Of a stretch of 64,000 bases of DNA, positions 27,553-41,400 are shown piece after piece. This DNA is from Planctomycetota bacterium (lineage in GTDB: Bacteria > Planctomycetota > Phycisphaerae > Sedimentisphaerales > Anaerohalosphaeraceae). The translations under genes were made by a program, and so were the position numbers. The notes beneath the pieces were generated by a model. That model was not told the origin of the DNA and searched no databases. It saw nothing but the letters and a program-made list of their open reading frames with translations. Position 1 is the first letter of the stretch; every line of letters starts with the position of its first letter. The stretch is taken from assembly GCA_019456225.1 (NCBI GenBank), contig VRUI01000007.1, positions 33,365 to 97,364 on the forward strand. Reading direction: 5' to 3'.

Positions 27553-29240
27553 TGACTCCTCATATCGACTACCCGAAGTAGTTCGTCAAGCGATGTGATT
27601 CCATTGAACGCCTGTCGCAGACCTTCGAGCCTAAGCGTATTCATACCCTGCTGCATCGCTGTTGCCAGTATCTGGTCATCAGAAGCGCCTTTTACAATAA
27701 GTGACCTGATTTCCGGCGTGACATTTAGTATTTCATACACGCCCTGCCGCCCCATGTATCCGAGGTCCCTGCATTTACTGCAGCCATCGCTCTTATAGAG
27801 AGTAATGCCGCTTTGACGTTCCTGCGGTGTGAAGTTTTCCAGTTCCTCTTCTGAGGGAGTATACGAACTTTTGCAGTTGGGGCAGATCTTTCTGACAAGT
27901 CTCTGGGCAACGGCTCCGAGCAGCGACGAGGCTACGTGGAAAGCCGGTATACCGAGGCTTACAAGCCTGGATATGGTACCTACGGCATCGTTTGTGTGCA
28001 GTGTGCTTAGTACGAGATGGCCGGTAAGAGCGGCGCTTACCGCTATTTCGGCAGTCTCGAAGTCGCGTATTTCACCTACAAGTATAACGTCGGGATCCTG
28101 TCTCAATATACTTTTAAGCCCGGACGCGAAGGTCATGCCTATCGTCGGTTTCACCTGTATCTGCGTAATACCATTAAGCCGATATTCGACGGGATCTTCG
28201 ATGGTAACGATGTTTCTGTCGACAGTATTAAGTGCCTGGATCATCGAATAGAGTGTGGTGGTTTTTCCGCTTCCGGTCGGTCCTGTCAAAAGCACCATGC
28301 CGTAGGGATTTGAGATAAGCGAGCTTAATCGTTTATAACTTTCATCGGAACCGGCGATTTGTTCCATCCCGACAAGACCGGAGGTGGTGTCGAGAATCCT
28401 TAAAACAATCTTTTCACCGCCTGTTGCCGGAAGCGTAGAAACTCGCAAGTCGTATTCCTTGCCGTTGTGCTCAAAACAAATATGCCCGTCCTGCGGGACG
28501 CGGCGTTCGGAGATGTCTATCTCGGAGAGAATTTTAATATGCGAAATAACTTCCTGATGAGCAGAGGAAGGTATGCTTAGAGCATCAATCAGGATTCCGT
28601 CAACGCGGTATCTTACCCGCATCTCGGGTTCGTGGGGCTCTATATGTATATCACTGCTGCGGGAGTCAATTGCTCCGGTGATTATCGAATCTACCAGGCG
28701 AACGATCGGGGCATCTGCTGTTTTTGCCGAATGTACTTTTTTGATTTTGATATCTTCGCCGGCACTGTCTTTCAGACGCATCGCAACAATGTCCTGCTTT
28801 GTGACGCTTTCTACGTTGAAGTGGAAAGCGGCGGCATGCTTAATGGCCTCGACGGTAGCTGCAAGGGGCACTACCTTATAGCCGGTTTTCATGGCAATTG
28901 CATCCCTTACAGAAAGGTTCATCGGCGAACTCATCGCCACGAAAAGGGTGTCCTTTTCGATACGGACAGGTATAAGGTTGTGCTGACGAGCCATATCGAA
29001 AGGAATCAGGCGAACGGCCATCTGGTCTATCATATCGGACGTAAGATCGATAAACTCGATGTCATTGCTAATCGCGGTGACCCTTGTAAGCTGCTGCTGG
29101 TCGATGAGATCGCGGTTTTTCAGAACGCTTATCAGGCTTCTGCCTGAAGCATCACACGAGTCTACAAGCTCACTAAGCTCGGTTTCTTCAAGAACATTCT
29201 CTTTTAGAAGATACGTAATTACGGATTCATCACTTGCCAT
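27549..29240 (-). CDS. Type II secretion/type IV pilus assembly ATPase (GspE/PilB)
   Basis: A 563-residue hexameric traffic ATPase in the GspE/PilB family. The N-terminal MshEN-like domain (LKNRDLIDQQQLTRVTAIS) is followed by the RecA-like motor. The motor has the Walker A box LLTGPTGSGKTTTLYSMIQ, the Asp box (DRNIVTIEDPVEYRL), the Walker B box LRQDPDVILVGEIRD and the His box (LTGHLVLSTLHTND). A four-Cys zinc motif, CPNCK then CSKCRDLGYMGRQGVYEIL, lies close to the end, as in GspE and PilB. It assembles pilin and is unlike the retraction ATPase PilT. The frame opens 6 codons upstream with GTG, but GGA lies about 8 bases before the ATG at 29240, which is chosen. It heads the secretion cluster. 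Confidence 0.95.
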   Translation of the reverse strand: MASDESVITYLLKENVLEETELSELVDSCDASGRSLISVLKNRDLIDQQQLTRVTAISNDIEFIDLTSDMIDQMAVRLIPFDMARQHNLIPVRIEKDTLFVAMSSPMNLSVRDAIAMKTGYKVVPLAATVEAIKHAAAFHFNVESVTKQDIVAMRLKDSAGEDIKIKKVHSAKTADAPIVRLVDSIITGAIDSRSSDIHIEPHEPEMRVRYRVDGILIDALSIPSSAHQEVISHIKILSEIDISERRVPQDGHICFEHNGKEYDLRVSTLPATGGEKIVLRILDTTSGLVGMEQIAGSDESYKRLSSLISNPYGMVLLTGPTGSGKTTTLYSMIQALNTVDRNIVTIEDPVEYRLNGITQIQVKPTIGMTFASGLKSILRQDPDVILVGEIRDFETAEIAVSAALTGHLVLSTLHTNDAVGTISRLVSLGIPAFHVASSLLGAVAQRLVRKICPNCKSSYTPSEEELENFTPQERQSGITLYKSDGCSKCRDLGYMGRQGVYEILNVTPEIRSLIVKGASDDQILATAMQQGMNTLRLEGLRQAFNGITSLDELLRVVDMRSQ

Positions 29241-29317
29241 TAGATTTTCCAAGCGCACTGGTTAACATATATTGCGTACCGCGGTTTATCGACATTTGAC
29301 AGAAGCGACTTAACTAA

Positions 29318-29345
29318 CTCAAACTGACCAATCGGTCAGTTTGAG
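29318..29345. promoter_or_regulatory. 28-base perfect palindrome upstream of gspE
   Basis: Arms CTCAAACTGACC (29318-29329) and GGTCAGTTTGAG (29334-29345) are exact inverse copies with a 4-base centre. It lies 78 bases before the gspE ATG and outside any gene. Its symmetry is typical of TetR-family operators, but it could also be a hairpin; I see no convincing promoter boxes between it and gspE. Confidence 0.5.
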
Positions 29346-29411
29346 AGTCGTTAGTCGTTAGTTTTTAGTCGTTAGGGTTGGATTCGCCCTTACGGGCGAA
29401 GCTATTTTATT

Positions 29412-29450
29412 AAAAAAGGGCCGAAAGAATTGATCTTTCGGCCCTTTTTT
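29412..29450. terminator. Strong bidirectional terminator behind the giant gene
   Basis: A perfect hairpin with stem GGGCCGAAAGA / TCTTTCGGCCC, flanked by A6 on one side and T6 on the other, so it can work on both strands. It lies 46 bases behind the giant gene's stop codon. It separates the giant gene from the secretion cluster, which is on the same strand, so the two are distinct transcripts. Confidence 0.9.
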
Positions 29451-29495
29451 CCTTTAAATCTGCCCCCCTTTCAAGGGGCATACGGTTTTATTAGA

Positions 29496-32400
29496 TTATC
29501 CGTTTTTATTGAATATTACACTCCAGCCAGATTCGTTCTTCCTCTGAGAAGTGTCACGTGCCTTAACCCTGTAATCACGATTCGTGAAAGGACCATCAAT
29601 TTCAGAGAGCCAGAATGTATCAGTTACCCAGCCACTGTTTTCGTGGGTACTGGCTTCCTCGAAGTAGTATTCTACCTCAAAGCCCTGCGGATCGACAGAC
29701 GGCCCGATTTCCGCAAAATCCCACCAGCCTAATTGATCACATAGGCTAAGATCAATGTCGACCGGCCTACACTCGGATCGCTCAATTCTAAGCCAGACCG
29801 GAACAGGCGGAGCCTCAGTGTCACCATCGTCAGGAACGAGTTCGGCAATGGCGGTCGCTCTACCGGAAGGAGCACTTACGCTCTTATTGGAACTCTTATC
29901 CCACATCATAACATAATAGGTGTATTCTTCATCTGGGATTAACCTGTTATCTGCCAAATTACCGTCAGTCCATGTCAGACCGCCTTGAGCTTCTGTTTCC
30001 CAGTCTCTGGATGCAAGCGTAGCCCCTGTAACAGGATCGATTCTCATGAACTTGTAATATACTTCCTTGCCCTGAGGATCGACACCTTGCTGAGCGGTCA
30101 TACTGATCGTAGGATAAGGATCGCCGACCATCGCAGAGGCATAAGGAGGACCGTATTCAAGATAAACCATCGTTTCGACTTCTGGGTCTACTTCGGTATC
30201 AATCTCTATCTTGAAGGCGAAGTCTGCTCTTGGTTTTACAACACCGTCAAAATCTACGCCCATCAAGATGCTTCCGTAAATACCTGTAACCTCAGGCGGG
30301 AAGTCATCATCGCTGGTCCATATAAAGCCGACCTTCGAATAATCCGTCTTATTACCAGAGGCATCACGAGTCCTTACTACAAACTTATAGGTCGATTCAA
30401 GGTCAAGACCACTAACCGCAAAGGTGTTATCGGTTATCCATCCACTGTCATAAGTCGAACCGGCACCTTCACCTTCGAACTGGTACTCAACATCAGTGCC
30501 CCACCATGCGTCAACGGCCAGCTTAGCGGTCATTGTCGCAGATGTAGGATCACCATCGACAAGAGCAGGTTCACCATTGACTGCCCACTCGGCGGCGTCC
30601 GACATCGGTGCCTCTGTATCGGAAATGAACCAGCACGTCGCCATCAGAGCAAAGTCGGCAAAGTCAACTTCTGAGCTATCGTCAAAATCGCTCTCCCAGC
30701 AATCAGGATCGGAATTACCGCACGTATCCAGCCAGGACGTCGCGAATATTGCCAGGTCGGCAAGATCAATCGTACCGTTCTTCTGGAGGTCGCAGACACT
30801 GCATCCACGGTCCATATAGGCCAGCGGATGCGGATAGTGGTAACCGATGTCAACATAACCGGAATCCATAAACTCTTCATGGAAGTCTATATTAGTAGTG
30901 TAGGATTCCAGTCCGACACTGCTTGCAAGATCACTACCGGCGTCAATACACGGGCTTAGTCCGGTACTAACTTCATGATCAAGGTAGTAATTGTAGTATG
31001 AAACCTTAGCTTCATCTGCAATCGGGCCCTTAACAAAATCAGCGGTTACCGTCTTCGTATTCAGCTCAATGTTCGAGTTACCTTCGGAGTCCCAGATAAG
31101 CAGACAGTTGTCATCTCTGTGGGCCAGGCCCTCGCCGCCGAATACCGCCGAGTATGTTACCGTTACGCTCGACTCTCTCGGATCATGCTCAAAGCCGCTG
31201 CCGACTGCAATTTCCTGACCGTACTCAGCCCTGTTACTGGTCAATATACAGTTGACAACATTAACATTACTGTGGTAAGAGGTATAGAGCGCACCTCCAA
31301 AGCCTGTTTCGATAGTCTCGCCGTTAAGCGGATCGGTAGTCTCGAAACCGTTGCCTGTGACTTCGTTGTTAACGATGGTACAGTTTTCAACAGAAGCCAG
31401 CGCATACCAGTTTACCGAGATACCGGCGCCGTCACGGCCTACACTGTTCGAAGCGATCAGGCAGTTCTTTATGACAGAGGTCTTTTCGCCCGAACCTGAC
31501 AGGAATATACCACCGCCGGATGCTGTCGCACCATTGGCGTAGAAGTAACAGTCAGCAATGTACGCAGTTATCGAGGTGCAGTTGATAGCACCGCCCTGTC
31601 CGGCGATTCCGCCAAGGTCCTGAAGGTCCTCTGGATCGCCAGGGTCGCCAGGATCGCCAGGATCGCCGGGGTCGCCAGGATCGCCAGGATCGTCAGGATT
31701 TTCGATCGGATCAGGTATGGTGATATCTGCGAATATACCGGCCAGGTTTCTCATGAAGTCACAGTTAACAATCCTGACATCGCCGCCAACAGCATAGATA
31801 CCGGCACCGTGATAAGCGGTGTTGTCGAGTATTCTGGTACCGGTGAATTCAGCGATCGCGTTTTTCCAGTAGATACCGCCACCAACCGACGAATCGTTCT
31901 TGCTGATAACACAATCTTCGAACGTCACCTTGGTTACTGAGCCGTCATCGACTTCGCCGCCGACGACAGCAACACCACCGCCGTGACCGTAGTATGCCGA
32001 CAGTTCGATAACCTCTGGATCGCCGGGGTCACCAGGATCGGCTGGGTCGCCAGCTTCGATAATGCTTGAGGATGCATTTTCCGTAATAATACAATCACGG
32101 AAGACAACATCCGAATCAACAGAACAGTAAACACCGCCGCCAAAACTCGGCAGTTCGTAACTTGCACCTGGAATGATGTAACTGGCTACAATAGAGTCTC
32201 CGCCGATACCGCTCATGCCGCCCATCGTGTAGTTTTGACTGATGGTACATGCGATAAATATTGGAGAACTGCCATTGCCGCAGTAGACGCCACCGCCAAA
32301 ACCTGTATAGGTTGTGTAGTCGCCTTCTTTACCAAAAGCTTGCCAGCTCAATTCGCTGCTCTGATCATTCCAGAGTCCGCCATAACCGGCTGTCCAGGAT

Positions 32401-35400
32401 AAGTCTTCAAAAGACGCACCGCCGTTACCGCCGTCACCGCCTGTCGCAGAACAATCCCTCACAGTACAGTTCCTGAAGGTCGGGCTTGCACCGGCGGATA
32501 CATAAATACCGCCGCCTTTCGCATACCCGCCCCAGCCGCCGTTACCACCGACAACGAACTCGTCGGCATCTGCACCGTTACCACCGTTACCACCGATAAC
32601 ATGGAAGTTCTCGATAATACAATTCTTGATGGTCGGACTTGCACCTCTGGCGACATAGATACCAGCGCCAATAACGCTTATGCCGTCAATACCGTCATCA
32701 CCGGCATTTTCACCGTCGTCGCCATCAAGGCCCATCCACGTAGCATTGACAAGCTTGATACCGTTAAGTACCGAATCCGGACCGGTATTTTCAGCGAAGT
32801 AAACGCCGAACCCAATACTATAAGCTCCGGCAACAATATCACTACAGTCGATAACCGTAGAGTTTACGACAGACTGATCATCCGGATTGGTGCTTGTGAT
32901 CGTAATAGCCTTATCGAACAAGATGCCGCCGCCCATGTAGGTACCGCTGGACAGCTTAACAATGTCGCCGTCTTCTGCAAGAGCAATAGCCATTGCAAGC
33001 GTAGGAACATCGCCAGGAACATTGATCGTCCTGGGCAATTCAAGATAAACAGTAATGTACATATCACTGGTACCCATAATTGCCGTATTTGTCATCGATT
33101 TGGAGTTGTCGGCAATTGTACCGCTCCATCCTTTGACATGGTAATTACCGGAATCTTCGATAGTCAATATAACAAAGCCGTCTTCCATAACCATGATCGG
33201 CGCGGACTTATCGGCTTTCTTGTCGCCAATCTCGGCGTCCCACTTGATCAGTGTCGGATCAACACCTTCACCGACAAAGTTTACGATCAGTTCATGCCTC
33301 GGAGCAAACTTCGTATCTATATAATGGTAACCGATATCATCCTTATCCGTATCCAGGACAGCTTCACTGCTGTCGGTTGTGTAATCCGACAATCCGGCAG
33401 GTGCGGCACTGGCCAAACCTGCGCCAACAACATAACCCGTAGACTGGTCAATGTAGTAATCGCCAAGCGGGCCGGAGACATACATCGAATCGTTTACAGT
33501 GCTAAAATCAAATCTGTTACCCAATAAAACTGCCGGCAGACCGGTCGTCGGGTCAATGTAAGCGTAATCACTGTCATTGCCATAGAATACACTGTGCGAA
33601 ACATCTGCACGCGAATCGGATCCTTCGTAGATCGCAGTACCTGGCTTGTTCTCGGTAAAGATAGAATTGACAATAGTCGGATCATATCCTGCCGGCTCGG
33701 TTGTCCAATCGAAGAAGACGGCCGAACCTTCGGCAGCCGACGAGTTCTTATCGAACGTACAATTGGTGATAACAGGAGCAGCAAACTGACTTGCCGCGAT
33801 CGCACCGCCAATATTCGTCGAAGAGTTTTCCTTAAACAGACAGTTATTTATAATCTGGTTGAGTGCGTCGCTGCCGCCGAAGATACTGATACCGCCGCCG
33901 ACTGCTTCGTCACCCTTAGCCGAATTACCTAAGAACATGGTATTTTCGATAATCACGTCGACATTGATACATTTAACACCGCCGCCCATGGCGAGTTCGC
34001 CGTCGTCGAGACCTGTCTCTTCAATATCTATATAACCAAAGAGGTATGGATCTACTGGGGCATTTTTGCTGTCGGCGACATTTCTGCGGATGCTTCCGCC
34101 GTCGAAGTTAAGCTTACTGTCAAGGATAAACAGACCACCGCCGTTTTCAGCGGCATTTGAAACCACATGCGAATTATCGAATGCTATCTCGCTGTCCCGG
34201 GCAAATACCGCACCACCGGAGACTGCACGGTTACCGGCAAACGTACAACTATCAAAGTTAACCTGTACCAGATCGACAACCAGGAACTCGGCATCAAACG
34301 GTACTCCCCATGTAAAGGACCCAAAGTCGAACTCAAATTGGTTAGCTGGGGCGTATTCCGGTTCAGAAGTAACCGCACCACCGTTATTGTCAGCAGAGTT
34401 GTCTATAAAACTGCACCTTGTAAAGCTGGTATCGGACTGGGTAAATACCGCACCGCCGCTCTCTGGCGATCTGTTATTGGCAAACTGACAATCCGTGATC
34501 TCAGCTCTGCCCTCAGAAGCAATATACAAAGCAGCACCTGACGATGGCGGAGTTTCTTCTCCGAATAAACCGGAAGATAAGCCCAGGCCAATGGAGCTAC
34601 CCAAATTGCCAATCCCATACCTGCTGCTGAGCTTTGGCCACTTATTGCCGAAGAATTCGCAGTTGTCGATAGTAACATCACAATTCGATCCAAGATAGAC
34701 ACTTCCACCGTGGTTGCCTGTGAATTGGCAGTTTGCAATACTCACTTCCATGTTCGAGTCGACAAAGATGGCCCCGCCATAAGTGAAGACTCTCACATCG
34801 AAATAGCTGTAAACAGACGCGGCATTTTCGATGAACTTACAGTCAGATATATCCAGACTATAAATCTCGATGTCATTACTATCTGAAGCGTCGCCAATCA
34901 TGTTGTCATAGTAGATCGCACCACCGGAGACATGACCGAAGACACTGACATAGCCATCGCTTGGAGGCGGTTCCTCTTCGTCATCGCCGCCATCTTCGCC
35001 GCCGCCTTCGCCGTCATCTTCGTCGTCATCATCACTGCCATCATCTATAGGTGGCAAGGCAAGACCGGCAATGCCTTCTTTAGACTGGTTATTCTCGAAG
35101 ACACAATCGGAAACAACCAGCGTTGAAGTGCTGTCATAGTACAGACCGCCGCCATGACCGGCACCAATAGCGTCACCGCCGCTGCCGCCATAGCTGTTAC
35201 CGCCGACACCGCCGTATGCGGTATTACCTTCGATAGTACAGCCTCTGATTATCGGCGAACTGCCTTCGATGGCAGCTATAGCGCCACCGCAACCGTAACC
35301 ATAACCGTCACCGGCGAGACCGCCGTAATAGGCATCGCCGCCGACTCCGCCTGTTACGGCACAATTAACGATGATACAGTTGAGGATTGTCGGCGAACTT

Positions 35401-38400
35401 TCGTTCTCACAGAAGATAGCACCGCCGTAACCGTTACCGTTCGGATCCATAACGCCTGTCCAGATAGAATCGCCAAATGGTGAATCTTCACCGTTTAGAG
35501 GCGGTTCCGGCGGATCTTCGTCGTCTGCAGGCGGATCACCGGGGTCATTCGGATCATTCGGATCACCGGGATCAACCGGAGCAAGGTACTGTCCGCCCCT
35601 GGGACCTGTCGCAAACCCACCGACAATAGTAAAGCCGGCAACGACAGTATTCGGATCTTCACCACGGTAGAAGTGGAACGCCCTTCTCGGGTAATCCACC
35701 GTACCCTGACAATCGATAATGGTCGCAGCGACCACTGCCGGATTGTTCGGATCCAGACTCCTCAGCGTAATTGCCTTACCCTGGAAGTCGATTCCTTCAG
35801 GATCAGTTATGTAATGGATGCCCTGTCCGACGACTACATTGTCACCCGGACTGGCGTTTGCAACAGCCTGGGAGATAGTTGCGTACTCGTACGGTACGAA
35901 GAGCGTATCAACACTGTCGTGCTCGAATTCGAGGTAAACAGTCTTGTCGGAATCCATCGTCACAAATCCGAGTGTACTGCCCCAGTTAGGATCGTCATCG
36001 CTGCCGAACCATCTGCGCACCCTGTAATCTCCGAGAGGTATAGCGATGATTTCAGCCCTTGTACCCGGCGTAAAGTTAATTGACTCTTCCGTATCTACAC
36101 CGACGGCGACAATTTCACCGTCCCTGTAAACATCGCCAACACCTTCGCCAAGCACCTTGAATGTCAGTGTATAAGACACCTTGACAAGCGTAGCTGTTAC
36201 TTCCTTAGCCTGGTCCATGGTCGCTACGTTTTTATAGCCGGTATGGGAATCATCGTCTGTACCGGTCCATATCACGTCGTAACCGAACGGAGGTTCAGGA
36301 GTAACTTCCAAACGTACCATCGTGTATTCCTTGTAAAGCTTGTTCGGATCGGTAGATGGAGCGTCAATGGTGCTGTCGTGAGTAATAATGTATTCTTCTT
36401 CGATCACGTTAGCGTCATAGATCATAGTTACTGCCAGGTCGAAGAAGTCTGGCACGAACGGACCGTGATGGAAACCAAGGTCAATATCGTTGCGATCTTC
36501 CACAGCATCACTTCTGGTCGTATAATTCGGATCGTTAAGATACTGATCGTTATTCGGATCGTTCCAGTCGCCCATGTCGATCATGTTGCTGTCTTCAATC
36601 TGACCTGCTTCGATATGCCACAGGAAGTAGTCACCGATAAAGTTCGGATCATCGTCAAGGTTGCTGCCCACCGGAAGCCATGTTTCCTGAATCGGATCGT
36701 TTGGATCAAGCACAAATCCGTTAAGTACACTATCGGTTTCGACAAAGATCGGAGGACCGCCGAGACCGAGATTCGCTATAGCATTGCCAAGATTTACTCT
36801 TGGTTTTGTAATATCGACCTTGGTGTCGGTTACAGGATCGCCGGTTGCGACAAGAATATCCCTTATCTGCTCAGGAGGCAGGAATGATCCGGTTCTTTCG
36901 AACGCAGCTGACTGGAGACTTGCCGCAACACCGGCAGCGAACGGACATGCCGAAGACGTACCGTTGAAGTTCGGAGTATAGTCACCTGGATCGTATCCGC
37001 CTGCACCAACGATGTCTGTAGTGTACATCGGATCGGCAGGTGCGAGAATATCGAGATTCTCGGCAGTGTTGGAGTACCCGGTGACCTGGTCGTTGAAATC
37101 AAAAACCGCGCCGACAGAGATAATATCACTCATAGCCGCCGGATGAGCGATGCCATCACCTGCAAATCCATCGTTACCGGATGCGGCAAAGTTAGCGATA
37201 CCCGCAGCATGTACTCTGGCAGCAGATAGCGTCATAACCGGTGAGTACGCGTCGGCGTCTGCGGCATTATTAAACGGTATGCCGATACCCCAACTATTAC
37301 TCATAATCATCAGCGGATTAGCCGGATCGTCGTATTGATGCGTTACACACCAGTCCCATGCAGCAAGAATTGCATCGGTAGGAAGTCCGCCGTTTTCGTC
37401 CTCGATCTTAAGGGCGTATATCTTGGCATTATATGCAACGCCGCCGATATAGTCTCCGTCCAGACCGAACGCACCGGCCGCGATACCTGCACAAGCAGTA
37501 CCATGAGGCTCTGCTACCGGCATCGGGTCAGGATCGTCCATACCCGTATCGTACCCGCCGATGACCTTGGCATTCGGGAATCCGCCGCCGCCGAGCATCG
37601 GATGAGTGTAATCGACACCCGAGTCAACGATAGCGACCGCAATGCCGGTTCCATTGTACGTCTGACGTGAAACCGTGGCGTTTGCCAGCGGAATTGACTG
37701 TGCCAGACTCAACTGGGCATATCTTACAGGCTCGATGTACTTGACGTCAGGATTTGTCATCAGTTTAACGAGACCCTCAGGATTTACTTCACCTGAGAAG
37801 GCCGCTATATTTGCAAACTGTTTACGGATGGTAAACTCGTTTGCAGACATTGTAGAAAGAACCAGCGACTGACGAGAAGCTGTCTCGTTTCTCAAAGCCT
37901 GGACTGCTGCAAGAGAATCCCAGTTAGTGAAGTTCTTCATAGCTGCCGATTTCTTCAGCGTAACAATAACTTCGACAGTCGGGTCGCCGGCTTCGAACTT
38001 GCTTATCATAGATGCCAAATCAATGACTTCTGCCTGCTCAGGCGGGCCTGGAAGGCCGTTGCTATCACCGTCGGGTTCATCAATAGCCAAAAGCTCAAAG
38101 GTGTCTATCTTCCTGACAGTCTGAACGTCGGTAAAGTCAAAGTTAACAGTAGACGGATATAGGTATTCTTCGCTTCCGCCGCTAATCGAGACCTGGGCTC
38201 CCTGCATACCGTCATTGCCCCAGATGACACTATCCTTGAAGCTGACTACGCTCGCATAAGCCGCCGAGATACCGCCGCCGCGCCCGCTCATACCCGTTAC
38301 GGTATTATTAGCGATCGTGCTATTGGTAACTACAGCGTTGATAAACCAGTCGAAGGAGATACCGCCGCCTCTCCAGGAGGCTCTGTTGTCAGTTATCAGA

Positions 38401-41400
38401 CAGTTACGTACGATCTGTGTAAACCCGTCGCCATGGTGGAAGCTGATTCCGCCGCCCTGCGCCAGGGCACCTGACACGGTATTTGCCTGGATGGTCGTAT
38501 CTTCTATTACAGCCTCGGTATCCATCAAGGCGATACCGCCGCCGATAGCAAATTCACCAGTCGCGTTATTTCCGCTGATGACAGAGTCACGGATTTCCAG
38601 GAAACCAAATTCTGAATAAATAGCACCGCCGCTGTCCGATTTATTTTCGATGAAGTTACAGTCGGCAATTAACGCGTTTGGTTCGGCCAGGTAAAGCCCG
38701 CCGCCCCAGAGACCGCTATTTTCAGCAAAGTGACTGCTTATGACCTTCAGTTCGAATGAATTACTTTCTTCATCAAACGCACTGATAGCACCGCCGTCAC
38801 CTTCGGCTGAGTTACCAACAAAGTGACAATCGGTAACAACAGAATAACCGGAGACACTTATGGCACCACCGTCGCCGTTTGTAATGTTACCAATAAATAT
38901 GCACTCGTTTACATCGACAATGCCGCCTTCGTCCGCAAAGATTGCACCACCGTTAGCCGCATACTGATTCTCGCTGAACAAACACCTGTCCAGATTCAAC
39001 TGGCAGTTAGGATCGGTGTAGATCGCTCCGCCAAGATTAGAGACAAAGTTACAGTCGGCAATTTCCAAAACATTATTCGGCTCGGAACAAATTGCACCGC
39101 CGTCTGCAAATATGTAAGCTTCCACCGGAACAGGCGGAGTGGGATATGCCCAGCTTGTCAGGTCATTTCCGGACACTGACGCCGAATTCGGATCACCGGG
39201 ATCATTCGGATCTGGCCCCGGTCCCGGTGCACTACCGTCGAAAGCATAACCTTCGTTCAAAGTAAATTCGCAGCCATATATATAGGCATCTGAATCAAAA
39301 CCATAGTAAATGGCTCCACCGGCAACTTCCCGTATCCCTTCACCGGTAGCGAGACTGATAACACGAGTCGCCAGGTTGCTTGTGAACGTACAATCTTTAA
39401 TCACCGGGCTGGAACCATCTGCACAGTATATAGCACCGCCGAGCCCCGATCCGGCAGTATTGTTGGTGAACACACAATCTGTGATCGGCGGATGACTGCC
39501 GTCCAGAACTGCGATAGCACCGCCCCTGCCTGCGGTATTGTTTGTAAATACAAGATGACGCAGCGTAGGTGAGCTCGCGTTTTCACATAAGACCGCACCA
39601 CCGGAACCGCCAATGAAACCGTTTATTAGAGTAAAGCCCATTACTTTTGTATTGGGATCTTCACCGCTGTGGAACCAGAACATCCTTGCAGATTCGGCGA
39701 ACGATCCTCTCCCTTCGATAATTGTATTTGCCGTAACGTCTGGATCATCAGGCGCGGTCGAAATGAGCGACAACTGCTTTCCGCGGAAGTCAATACCGGT
39801 GCGGTCGTCAATCAGGTGCGTTCCGGGCTCAACCAGAATCTCATCGCCTGGACTTGCCGCATCGATCGCGATCTGGATCGTTGCGTACTCACTTGGAACC
39901 AGACGTACCACCTTCTCATCGACCTCGAATTCGACAGTAATTTCCTTGTCAACGTCGATCAGTATCATCTGCTCGGTTACGAACCATGACGGGTCATTGT
40001 CCGTTCCCGTCCATCTCCGGACGCGATAATCGGCATCAGGAGTTGCGATAACCTTTACGTGCGTATGCTCATAGAACGAGTACGAGTTGGTGTTCGGATC
40101 GTAATCAAGATATGGACGGTCAAACGTAACCGTTCCATGCTCTTTACCTTCGATATTGACGGTCAACCACATCTCGTTGGGCTCATACATATAATGATAG
40201 AAGCCCAGATCGGTGGCAATTTCGTCCATAAAGGCATCTGTCCGCGTACTGTAATTAGGATCATTAAGATACTTGTCATTCTGAGGATCGTTAGGATCGG
40301 CAAGATCCAGAAGAGGACTGTCAAACAGTTGCCCTGCTTTTTCCTGGCTAAGGAAATAATCTCCGACAAAATTAGGATCAACGGAGGTATTATAGGAATT
40401 AGGATCCCATACATTGTTCAAAGCATCCCATCCGACAAGTTCACTGTCACTTTCGACATACGGCCACGTATCTGGAACCTGTTTCTCGATGAGAGTGATG
40501 GCATTAAGCACCGCTGTGGCTACTGCGTCGGTAACCGTAAGTATCGTAGTACCACCGGTACCTGCCGACAAAGTCTGGAAGTATGCTTGTACCGTCTCGT
40601 CGCCTGCACCCCAACCGGTCATGATCGGGTATATACCTATCGACTTGTCATTAGCAGCAGTTATAATGGTATCGGATGTGTACTCGGTAAACGGCTCGGG
40701 ATCGTGCGGAGGAGCATCGGCAATAATGATAATCGCCTTGGCAATAGTGGCCTCTTCTCGCCATTCGCCGGGACCGTCGGATCCTTCTTCGATGAGAACT
40801 GAAGCATCCGCAACAGCCGGAAGTGCCGCATAGTCAATTCCGTTAAGAGTTGCAAGCAGCGTCTCATTATCAATGCAATGCATCAGGCCCGAGTAAACCG
40901 CCTCAGGACCATCGGCACCACCGGAAGCTGTGAGGGTATCTATGCCTGCCTGAAGTGCATTAAGGTCCTTCGTAAACGGAACGACTGTATTGTAAGCATA
41001 GTTGGTGGTGCTGCCGTATGGACTGATAGGATAATCCTGATAGTCAACAAGACTGATACGGTAATTAGGACCTGAAGACGCCACCTCACCTACTATTGAC
41101 GAAAGAGCTACCTGCATCGCTGCAATTTCACCGCCCATACTGCCTGTAGTGTCTATCAACAGGACAAGGTCAATCCCCCTAGGACCTTCAGTAGCTTTCT
41201 TCTCTGGTACCGGCTGAATATCACTATAAGTAATTTTTATAGTAGACGGATACATAATTTCTGCATCTCCGCCGGTTACCGATATCTGAGAACCGGTTCC
41301 AGCGGTATTAGCCCAGACAATACTGTCCTTAACCGTCATATTACACCCATATGCCGCCGAGATACCGCCGCCAAAACCACCCGAGCCGCTCATGGCATTA

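Noticed and set aside
29200..29320. Possible sigma-70 promoter for gspE
   Set aside because: A TATATG box is found upstream of the ATG, but at 17 bases before it only TGTCGA is present, too poor to call.
32601..33527. Long open frame on the plus strand (308 codons) opposite the giant gene
   Set aside because: It is a shadow of the repetitive composition of the giant gene: it lacks a ribosome site, low-complexity residues (Asn, Ile, Arg) dominate and it has no recognisable domain.
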